Below, piece by piece: positions 1-6,446 of a stretch of DNA of 6,830 nucleotides. Position numbers and translations under genes: made by a program. The stretch covers positions 1-6,830 of the forward strand of contig CAIUCF010000526.1 in assembly GCA_903897565.1 (NCBI GenBank), in the 5' to 3' direction. The stretch is from an uncultured Rhodospirillales bacterium. Lineage in GTDB: Bacteria; Pseudomonadota; Alphaproteobacteria; ATCC43930; CGMCC-115725. The stretch's first letter is position 1; each line of letters opens with the position of its first letter. The notes under the pieces are model-generated. The model was not told where the DNA came from. It searched no databases and saw nothing but the letters and a program-made list of their open reading frames with translations.

Positions 1-379
1 CCTGCGCGGTGTAGCGGATCGTCTTCGGTCCCTCCAGGACGGCGAGATAGACGACCTTGTTGCCTTGCCAGGTGCCGAGGATCGCCGTCTCTCCGGTGAG
101 ATCGCGGAGCTCTTCCAGCTTCGGGCCGAAGCGCTCGGCCCAGGGCTCATGAGCGACGATGACGCTGGCGACGTCGTAGATCTTGCGGGTCGGGTAGACA
201 TGCCGCCGACCGCCGACATTGTAGAGAAAGCCGACCGATTCCAGCGACCGTAGCAGATTGAAGCAGGTCGACACCGGCGCGCCGAGGCCGCGCGCGACCT
301 CTGTCAGCGACAGCGGCCGCTTCATCTCGGCGAAGAGTTCAAAAAGAGCGAGCGGGCGGGATTCAATTTTCATCATCAT
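1..379 (-). CDS. IclR-family transcriptional regulator, C-terminal part missing at the window edge
   Basis: This gene encodes the first 126 residues of a DNA-binding regulator, and the frame runs out of the window still open. Residues about 7-60 form an IclR-type winged helix-turn-helix: a first helix (SRPLALFELFAEM), then PLSLTEVARGLG, the recognition helix region PVSTCFNLLRSLESVGFL, and a wing ending in GGRRHVYPT. From about residue 70 the start of the IclR ligand-binding domain is visible (LEELRDLTGETAILGTWQG, then KVVYLAVLEG). IclR proteins are usually 250-270 residues, so about half is present. The gene opens with three consecutive ATG codons (379, 376, 373); the first is chosen, with a weak GAAG about 8 bases upstream. 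It lies 80 bases after the acyl-CoA synthetase on the same strand, so it probably controls the ketone operon in response to a substrate or CoA intermediate. Effector and mode (activator or repressor) are unknown. Confidence 0.9.
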   Translation of the reverse strand, partial: MMMKIESRPLALFELFAEMKRPLSLTEVARGLGAPVSTCFNLLRSLESVGFLYNVGGRRHVYPTRKIYDVASVIVAHEPWAERFGPKLEELRDLTGETAILGTWQGNKVVYLAVLEGPKTIRYTAQ

Positions 380-384
380 GAAAA
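367..384. repeat. Inverted repeat centred on the regulator start codons; possible operator
   Basis: On the minus strand the sequence is TTTTCATGATGATGAAAA. Two perfect 7-base arms (TTTTCAT and ATGAAAA) are separated by four bases. The repeat covers the three tandem ATG codons of the IclR-family gene and is AT-rich within GC-rich surroundings. IclR-family proteins commonly bind short palindromes in their own or neighbouring promoters, so an autoregulatory operator is possible. Part of the symmetry comes simply from repeated ATG codons followed by AAA, so it may be coincidence. Confidence 0.3.
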
Positions 385-385
385 A

Positions 386-414
386 ATCTTCACGCTGATG
401 GAAACTTATGTCAA
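386..414 (-). promoter_or_regulatory. Possible sigma70-type promoter of the IclR-family gene
   Basis: A perfect -35 hexamer TTGACA (414-409) is followed, after exactly 17 bases, by GAAGAT (391-386), which matches only three of the six consensus -10 bases. It lies in the 80-base gap after the acyl-CoA synthetase, locally the most AT-rich DNA. A start point 7 bases past the -10 would fall at about 379, on the first ATG, implying a leaderless or very short-leader transcript. The weak -10 makes this tentative; the regulator could instead be read through from the operon. Confidence 0.35.
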
Positions 415-459
415 GCCGCTGCCTCTGCGCGCTGGCCCCACCCCCTCGTCCGATCCGGA

Positions 460-2016
460 TCAGACCTTGCGGGTCTCATCCTTCCAGTACTCGTCGCGCA
501 GGTCGCGCTTCAGCACCTTGCCGTTCGGACTCCGCGGCAATTCGCGGAAAATAACGGTCTTCGGCGTCTTGACGCTGCCGAGCGCCTGCTTGCAGAGCTG
601 CTTCAGCTCCTCGGCGTCGACCGAGCGGCCGGGGACGAGCTCGACGACCGCGGTCACGACCTCGCCCCATTCGGCGTCGGGCAAGCCGATGACGGCACAA
701 TCCTGGACAGCCTTGTGGGCCCAGATCACCTGTTCGACTTCCTGCGGATAGACGTTGAAGCCGCCGGTGATGATCATGTCCTTCTTGCGATCGACGATGC
801 GGACCCAGCCATCCGGGTCCTGGATGCCGATATCGCCGGTATGGAGCCACCCGTCGATGATCGTCTCGGCGGTCTTGTCGGGCTGTTTGTAATAGCCGGC
901 CATCACGAGATCGCCGCGCACGCAGATCTCGCCCTTTTCGCCATGGGGGACCTGCTTGTTGGCGTCGTCGAGAATCCGCAGCTCGATGAACGGGGTCGGG
1001 AAACCGCAGCTCGCGAGACGCTCTTCGGATTCCGGCTTGCCGTCCTTCACGTGCTGCAGCGGCGAGAAGAAGGTGATCAGCATCGGGCATTCGGCCTGGC
1101 CGTAGGTCTGGGTCATCACGGGGCCGAACACCTGGATCGCCCGGCTCAGCTTGCTGACCGACATCGGCGCCGCGGCGTAGACGAAATAGCGCAATGAGCT
1201 GAAATCGCGGGTCTCGACGCCGGGATGGTCGAGCATCCGATAGATCACGGTCGGCGGCAGGAAGAATTCGTTGACCCGGTACTGTTCGATGGTGTCGAGC
1301 ATCATATCGACATCGGGCTTCGGCAGGATGATCACCTTGCCGCCGCGACTCAAGGCGGATAGCGAGATCAGTCCCGCGGTGTGGGTCAGCGGCGCCGCCG
1401 CCATGTTCACCGGCTTCTCGACCTGATCGTAGACGAACATCGCGGCATAGACCGCGACGAGGTTGTGGATGACCCGGTTGGTCATCATCACGCCCTTGGA
1501 GCGCCCCGTCGTGCCGCCGGTCGGGAACAGCGCGGCGATGTCCTCGGGCAGACGGGTCACGTCGGGATCGGTCTCTGCGGCACCCTCGAGCCAGCGCGCG
1601 ACCGACGGTATTTCGCCGAGATCCTTGTCGAGGCAGATCCATTGCCGGATCAGCGGCAACCGCGGCCGCAGTCGCGCGATGAGGTCGGCGAACTCGCTGT
1701 GAAAGAACAGCGCCCGGCAATCCATGAACTCGAGGAGGTAATGGCTGTCCTCGTCGCTGTTGCGCGGGTTCGAGGGCAGCCAGATCATGCCGGCACGCGA
1801 CAGCCCGAAGGTACAGGCGAAAGCCATCGCGTTGTTGAAGGACAGCACTGAGCCGACGTCACCGGGCTGCAGGCCATGGCTGTGGAGCGTGTTCGCGACG
1901 CGGAAACTGAGAGTCTGGACGTCCCGGAAGCTCATCGTATCGCCGCCCAGGGTGACGAGACAGTCGCCATCCGGATTTCTCAGCGCACCCCGGTCGAGAA
2001 AGTTCACCAACGCCAT
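460..2016 (-). CDS. AMP-forming acyl-CoA synthetase (ANL superfamily), candidate beta-keto acid CoA ligase
   Basis: A 518-residue, full-length acyl-adenylate/thioester-forming enzyme that uses ATP and CoA to activate a carboxylic acid in the cytosol. The ANL core motifs are present in order: phosphate loop PTGGTTGRSKGV (165-176), YGQAE (305-309), HTGD (392-395), the hinge and A8 region DRKKDMIITGGFNVYPQEVE (409-428), and the C-terminal PRSPNGKVLK (494-503) with the adenylation lysine at K500. The usual YGxTE motif has Ala in place of Thr. The start is supported by AAGGA seven bases upstream. The gene follows the carboxylase alpha subunit after 42 bases, which suggests its substrate is the carboxylation product, a beta-keto acid, as for benzoylacetate-CoA ligase beside acetophenone carboxylase or acetoacetate-CoA ligase in acetone metabolism. 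Family assignment is secure; the substrate is inferred from context only, and a medium-chain or aromatic acid is equally possible. Confidence 0.93.
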   Translation of the reverse strand: MALVNFLDRGALRNPDGDCLVTLGGDTMSFRDVQTLSFRVANTLHSHGLQPGDVGSVLSFNNAMAFACTFGLSRAGMIWLPSNPRNSDEDSHYLLEFMDCRALFFHSEFADLIARLRPRLPLIRQWICLDKDLGEIPSVARWLEGAAETDPDVTRLPEDIAALFPTGGTTGRSKGVMMTNRVIHNLVAVYAAMFVYDQVEKPVNMAAAPLTHTAGLISLSALSRGGKVIILPKPDVDMMLDTIEQYRVNEFFLPPTVIYRMLDHPGVETRDFSSLRYFVYAAAPMSVSKLSRAIQVFGPVMTQTYGQAECPMLITFFSPLQHVKDGKPESEERLASCGFPTPFIELRILDDANKQVPHGEKGEICVRGDLVMAGYYKQPDKTAETIIDGWLHTGDIGIQDPDGWVRIVDRKKDMIITGGFNVYPQEVEQVIWAHKAVQDCAVIGLPDAEWGEVVTAVVELVPGRSVDAEELKQLCKQALGSVKTPKTVIFRELPRSPNGKVLKRDLRDEYWKDETRKV

Positions 2017-2023
2017 CGTTTCA

Positions 2024-2028
2024 TCCTT
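2024..2028 (-). promoter_or_regulatory. Ribosome binding site of the acyl-CoA synthetase
   Basis: AAGGA lies seven bases before the ATG at 2016, inside the 42-base gap after the alpha subunit. It supports this start. No hairpin followed by a T-run is visible in the gap, so read-through from the carboxylase genes is expected. Confidence 0.6.
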
Positions 2029-2058
2029 GGTTTCTTGTGGTTTGTTACCGCAACGGCT

Positions 2059-4296
2059 TCACCGCGCCTTCGCGAGTTCGGCTTGCAGCTCGGCGATCAG
2101 GACATCCTTCGGATTGAGCATGAACTGGCTCTGCAGGTTATCCGCGCTCATCCTGATCCGCTGCCCGGCCATCATGCCATAAATGATCGCCGGATCATCC
2201 CATGATCCCATGAAGGGCAGCGACTGAGGCGGCTCAGGAGTCGTCCATGTCTTGACGAACTCGTCATAAGGTAGGCCGCGCGCCATACGGGCTTTGCGTT
2301 CTGCCTCGCGCATCCGCGCCGTTTCCGCTTCATCGACGATAAGGGTCTTGGGATCGAAGGCGACCTTGTAGATGTCGACGGCGACATCGGGCGACATCAG
2401 GTTTTCCTCGATATCCTGGATCACCAGCTTCGGGTCGCGCTGCAGCACGTCACCGTAACCACCTCCGGCGCCTTGGCACATCATATACAGTTCACCCGGC
2501 TGGGCGAGTTCGAAGGTCATGCCCATGTCGTTGGTGCTGTACGTCGCCGCTGCGAACGGCTGATGGTTCATAATGTCGACGATGTCGAACTTGATCTTGG
2601 ACGGGTCCGTCTTCAGCTCTTCGAAGACGTCAATGCCCTTGACCTTGCAGAGCGGATACGCCGGGCCGCCATAGCCGCCGAACAGCGGTTGCGACGCCGA
2701 AAACAGCGAGCCGGTGCAGCCGGTCATGAACCCCCAGAGCCCCGAGCCACGAAAGGTCGCTATCTGCTCGTAGCCAAGACCGCTGCGATACTTGCCGAAC
2801 CCGATCCGATCCTTCGCCAGGGTGAAAGCGCCGAGCCGGATGATCGGCAACTCCTCCTCCATCAGCTCGATCTCGCCAAGGTCGCATTGCGCGGCGAAGG
2901 GCGGCGAGACCGAATGCTCGCCGTCGCGATGAGCGCGGCCGCCCTGGCCGTTGCCATTGATGTCGGCGCAGAAATTGCCGACGTTCTGCGCGTGCTGGGT
3001 CAGCCCGCCATAGATCAGGGTGGCCGGCTGGTCGTATTGCGGCGCGACGATCGCCGTGTAGCGCCGCGGCAGGCTGTAACTGAGCTTCGCCATCGGCACG
3101 CTCGAGATCGTCATCGCCTTGAACAGCGGGATCAGGCTCATCGCCTGCGGCGTGTCGAAGGAACCATTGAGCAGGGATTTCTCGTCGAAGATGAAATCGA
3201 GCGGCGTGAAGACGGCGAGCGTATGCGGGAGGTCCGGCCAGATGTTCTGCATGTAGCCGGAGAACACCATGGTCTTGAACGAGGCCAGGTTGGTGTTGAT
3301 CGAGCGGTTGAGCAGTTCCGCCGCAGAGCCCCGCATATCGATCGTCATGCGATCGCCCTTGACGGTGATCGCCATGGAGATCTTCAGCAACGCGTTCTCG
3401 CGCAGCGTGGAATCCGGGAAGGCATTCATCCGTGTCGTACCATCGGGGAGTTCGCGAATGCGTCGCTTGACCTCGTGAACGACGTCTTCGAGATGGCTGC
3501 GCAAGGTGACGATCAGCGCCTCCTCGCCATGCTCTTCGAGCAGCTTGAGAATGCGCTCGCGCAGCCGCAACACCGCGTGCAGCTTCACCTTCATGTCCTC
3601 GAATTGCAGCTTGGGATCGCGCACCGAATTCTGCAGGAAGGTCTGGAGGTCGCGACGGATCTGGAAGTTCTCGACCACCTTGAACGGCGGCATCTTGAGG
3701 CCTTCGTCGAACTTGCTCTCGGCCGCGGCCGGCATGCCGCCGGGCTCGCACGAGCCGTTCTCGCCCTCATGGATTGTCGTCGATAGCCAGCACACGATCT
3801 TGCCGCGCCAGAACAGGGGCAGCATCATCGACTGGTCGGTGTTGTGGATGCCGCCGTAGCGTGCGTCGTTGTGGATGAAGCCGTCGCCGTCGCGCACCCC
3901 GACCGTCGGCTCGTTGGCCCAGTATTTGAGGATGAACTTGATCGGGTAGTGCAGGCAGGCGGCGAAGCCGACGACGCCGTGCGGAGCGATCATGGCGAGA
4001 TCGCCGGTGCCGGTGAAGATGGCGGCGACGAGATCGCCCCATTTGGCGCCGGGCGCCGCGCCCATCTGCTCCACCATGGTATTGCCCTCGTCGAGGGCGG
4101 CGATGATCAGGCCTCGGACCTGGTTGATCTTGTGCGGGTCCACCGTTCCCGACAGGAGCTGCTCTTCGTAGGGCGTGCGCGGACCGATACGGTGGTTCTC
4201 CATGATTTCCGGATCAGGCCCGTAGAACAGCCGGTTCTCGGAGAGGAAGCGATCCATCAGCGCCTGCTGCGCCGGAGTCATCTTGGGGGCATTCAT
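2059..4296 (-). CDS. Acetone carboxylase alpha-like subunit (hydantoinase B/oxoprolinase family)
   Basis: A 745-residue HyuB-fold protein, close in length to the acetone carboxylase alpha subunit (about 775). This subunit is expected to hold the metal site where the ketone enolate meets carboxyphosphate-derived CO2. The first 200 residues carry HNDARYGG (142-149) and IHNTD (150-154). H151, D154 and H176 have the same HxxD plus 22 residues to His spacing as the Mn ligands I recall for Xanthobacter acetone carboxylase (H150, D153, H175). Later come LPDGT (283-287), a Gly-rich NGNGQGGRAHRDG (447-459), FGKYRSGLGYE (500-510; the family more often has PGKYRGGLG) and GGGYGDVLQRDP (611-622), typical of HyuB C-termini. 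It starts 14 bases after beta with a strong AGGAG site. Acetone, a larger ketone or an aromatic ketone are all possible substrates. A hydantoinase or 5-oxoprolinase is less likely because a gamma-like subunit is encoded in the same operon. Confidence 0.88.
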   Translation of the reverse strand: MNAPKMTPAQQALMDRFLSENRLFYGPDPEIMENHRIGPRTPYEEQLLSGTVDPHKINQVRGLIIAALDEGNTMVEQMGAAPGAKWGDLVAAIFTGTGDLAMIAPHGVVGFAACLHYPIKFILKYWANEPTVGVRDGDGFIHNDARYGGIHNTDQSMMLPLFWRGKIVCWLSTTIHEGENGSCEPGGMPAAAESKFDEGLKMPPFKVVENFQIRRDLQTFLQNSVRDPKLQFEDMKVKLHAVLRLRERILKLLEEHGEEALIVTLRSHLEDVVHEVKRRIRELPDGTTRMNAFPDSTLRENALLKISMAITVKGDRMTIDMRGSAAELLNRSINTNLASFKTMVFSGYMQNIWPDLPHTLAVFTPLDFIFDEKSLLNGSFDTPQAMSLIPLFKAMTISSVPMAKLSYSLPRRYTAIVAPQYDQPATLIYGGLTQHAQNVGNFCADINGNGQGGRAHRDGEHSVSPPFAAQCDLGEIELMEEELPIIRLGAFTLAKDRIGFGKYRSGLGYEQIATFRGSGLWGFMTGCTGSLFSASQPLFGGYGGPAYPLCKVKGIDVFEELKTDPSKIKFDIVDIMNHQPFAAATYSTNDMGMTFELAQPGELYMMCQGAGGGYGDVLQRDPKLVIQDIEENLMSPDVAVDIYKVAFDPKTLIVDEAETARMREAERKARMARGLPYDEFVKTWTTPEPPQSLPFMGSWDDPAIIYGMMAGQRIRMSADNLQSQFMLNPKDVLIAELQAELAKAR

Positions 4297-4302
4297 GATT
4301 TC

Positions 4303-4308
4303 TCTCCT
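4303..4308 (-). promoter_or_regulatory. Strong ribosome binding site of the alpha-like subunit
   Basis: AGGAGA lies six bases before the ATG at 4296, just after the beta stop codon (4313-4311). It is the best Shine-Dalgarno match among the genes whose starts are in the window, and fixes the alpha start. Confidence 0.7.
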
Positions 4309-4310
4309 GC

Positions 4311-6446
4311 TCAGCCCGGGATTCGCGTGAACCAGACGGCGTTCTGCGCTGCGGCCTGGTAGCGCCAGCCGGGCTCGATCAGATAGGTGGTGGCCTTTGT
4401 CACGACGACGGCGGGGCCGTCGATGCGGGTGCCCGGAACCAGTGCGGCCTCATCGTAGATCGCGGTCGGCACGACATCGGCATGACCGACGAAATGGCAG
4501 TCGCGCATGCCCACCGGGGCCGGCGGAGCCAGCACCGTGTCGCCCGGCGCCAGGTCGCGGAAGGCGATGCCGGGCTGGGTGACGAAGGAGCAGACCCGGA
4601 TGGTATTGATGCGAATCCCTGCCTCCGGCGCTTGGCTGCCCTGGCCGAAGCGTTCGCCATAGCGGGTGTGGAACTCTTCGATCAGCCGCAGCACGTCCTC
4701 GATCGAGTCGATCCGGCGGATGCTGGTCACGACGGCGGTTTCGACGCGCTGATTGCCGTAGCGCATGTCGAGTTCGAGACGATAATGGATCTGCTCCGGC
4801 GCGAAGCCCTGGCGCAGCAGATCCTCGCGGCCGCGGCGCTCCAGTTCCAACACATTGCGGTTGAAGCTGGCGTAATCCTCGAAGAACCGGCGCTGGTTGG
4901 CGTCGAACAGCACGGTCCAGGTCGACATCTCATGGATATGCAGCTGGCTCATGCTCCCCGCCCCCACGGCCGAGAATACCGAAGCGAAGGGCGGCGCGAG
5001 GATCCGCGAGACGCCGAGCGCGCGCGCGATGCCACAGGCGTGGAGCGGTCCGTTGCCGCCATAGGCCAGGATGGTGAAGTTTTCCGGCTCGTAGCCGCGG
5101 GTCCGCAGCTCGGTTGCAATGCCGTTGGCCATGTTGGAATCCACGGTCTGCTTGATCAGCTTGGCGCAGCCGACAGCGTCGAGATCCAGATCCTCGCCAA
5201 GATGCTCCTCCCTGGCGCGCCGCGCGCGCCGAGAATTCAGCTTGATGCGGCCGCTGGCATAGTTGGCCGGATCGAGATAGCCGAGCAGGAGGTCGGCGTC
5301 GGTCACCGTCGGATAGAGCCCACCGCGATCATAGCAAGCGGGTCCCGGGTCGGAGCCGGCGCTTTCCGGGCCGACCTGGACGGTCTTGAACATGCGATCG
5401 AACTTGCAGATCGAGCCGCCGCCGGCGCCGAGCGTAACGAGATGGACCATCGGCACGCTGACCATCCAGCGCTCGATCACGGGGTTGAAGTCGTAATGCT
5501 TGACCCCGCCCTCGACCACGATGCCGATATCGAAGCTGGTACCCCCCATATCGGCGGCGACGATGTTGCCGAGCCCGGTCTGACCGGCCAGTTGCTCGCT
5601 TGCCGCGATGCCGGAAACCGGGCCGGAATGCACCGTCTGCAGCGCATCGGTCGAGTTCAGCTGCGCCATGCCGCCAGAATTGTGGTTCACCAGCATCGGC
5701 TTGTCGTAACCGGCACGGCGCAGGTTCAGCTCGAGCGTGCCGAGGCCGTGATACATCACCTGGTGCAGGAACCCGTCCATGATCGTCGACATGGCGCGGA
5801 CATATTCGCCCTTGCGACCCGCAACCTGGTGCGACAGCAGCATCGGGATCGCCCCGAGCATGTTGCCCGGGTATTCCTCCAGGAAAATTTCGCGAATCCG
5901 CTCCTCATGGATCGGGTTGACCACCGAGTTCGCCAGCACGACGACGATCGCCTCGGCACCCTTGTCGACGATCTGCCGGAGCTTGTCGCGCAGATCCTCT
6001 TCGTCGAGCTCGAGAACGATATCGCCCTTGAAGTCGATCCGCTCCCGCACTTCGAGGATCATGGGAATCGGCACGATGGCATCCGGACGCTGCGCGTTCG
6101 GCATGTCCATCTGCTCCTTGTGCGAGAGCCCGACGCCATAGCCCTTGGCACGCGACAACGGCACCGAGGAGGCAAAACCCACCGTGGTGAGCAGGCCGAG
6201 CCGCGGCCCCTTGCGCTCAATCAGGGCATTGGTGCCCAGGGTCGTGGCATAGCGGACAGAATCGACCTGCGAGAGCAGTTCGTGCTCCGTCACGTCCAGC
6301 TCGACACAGGCATTTTTCAAGGCTTCGTTGAAACCGAGGGCGAGATTCTGATGCGTGGTGAGAGCCTTGGACTCCACGTAGCGCTCGCCCCAGGCGACGA
6401 AGCAGTCGGTGAAGGTGCCACCGATATCGACCGAGACGCGCTTCAT
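4311..6446 (-). CDS. Acetone carboxylase beta-like subunit (hydantoinase A/oxoprolinase family, ATP-binding)
   Basis: A 711-residue protein of the HyuA/ASKHA ATPase group, almost the same length as acetone carboxylase beta (about 717). In acetone carboxylase this type of subunit uses ATP to phosphorylate substrate and bicarbonate. The N-terminal phosphate loop DIGGTFTD (7-14) and second phosphate loop DMGGTSFD (299-306) are intact. Other family blocks are TTLGTNALIERKG (68-80), GAGGGSIC (340-347), GPESAGSDPGPACY (359-372), TDADLLLGYL (382-391) and AYGGNGPLHACGIA (461-474), with an IDGPAVV block near the C-terminus (676-682). There is no signal peptide or membrane segment, so it is cytosolic. 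Its ATG overlaps the gamma stop codon as ATGA (6446-6443), which points to translational coupling. The hydantoinase A family also includes hydantoinases and 5-oxoprolinases; the gamma and alpha partners argue for a ketone carboxylase. Confidence 0.9.
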   Translation of the reverse strand: MKRVSVDIGGTFTDCFVAWGERYVESKALTTHQNLALGFNEALKNACVELDVTEHELLSQVDSVRYATTLGTNALIERKGPRLGLLTTVGFASSVPLSRAKGYGVGLSHKEQMDMPNAQRPDAIVPIPMILEVRERIDFKGDIVLELDEEDLRDKLRQIVDKGAEAIVVVLANSVVNPIHEERIREIFLEEYPGNMLGAIPMLLSHQVAGRKGEYVRAMSTIMDGFLHQVMYHGLGTLELNLRRAGYDKPMLVNHNSGGMAQLNSTDALQTVHSGPVSGIAASEQLAGQTGLGNIVAADMGGTSFDIGIVVEGGVKHYDFNPVIERWMVSVPMVHLVTLGAGGGSICKFDRMFKTVQVGPESAGSDPGPACYDRGGLYPTVTDADLLLGYLDPANYASGRIKLNSRRARRAREEHLGEDLDLDAVGCAKLIKQTVDSNMANGIATELRTRGYEPENFTILAYGGNGPLHACGIARALGVSRILAPPFASVFSAVGAGSMSQLHIHEMSTWTVLFDANQRRFFEDYASFNRNVLELERRGREDLLRQGFAPEQIHYRLELDMRYGNQRVETAVVTSIRRIDSIEDVLRLIEEFHTRYGERFGQGSQAPEAGIRINTIRVCSFVTQPGIAFRDLAPGDTVLAPPAPVGMRDCHFVGHADVVPTAIYDEAALVPGTRIDGPAVVVTKATTYLIEPGWRYQAAAQNAVWFTRIPG

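Noticed and set aside
65..253. Short plus-strand frame near the left edge.
   Set aside because: It is antisense to the winged helix and early ligand-binding part of the IclR-family gene, whose minus-strand frame has clear family features.
380..459. Searched the 80-base gap between ligase and regulator for an intrinsic terminator.
   Set aside because: The only T-run (six T's on the minus strand at 386-381) has no GC-rich hairpin before it. Nothing supports a terminator.
452..461. 10-base perfect palindrome GATCCGGATC overlapping the ligase stop codon.
   Set aside because: Too short for a terminator stem, no T-run follows, and short palindromes of this kind are expected by chance in GC-rich DNA.
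2473..3786. 437-codon plus-strand frame opposite the alpha-like gene.
   Set aside because: Same reasoning: low-complexity Arg/Glu/His composition, no known motif, wholly inside a well-supported HyuB gene.
5214..5230. GGCGCGC-CGC-GCGCGCC inverted repeat within the beta-like gene.
   Set aside because: It encodes an Arg/Ala-rich stretch (RRARRAR) at a normally variable linker of the family. High GC codon use explains it.
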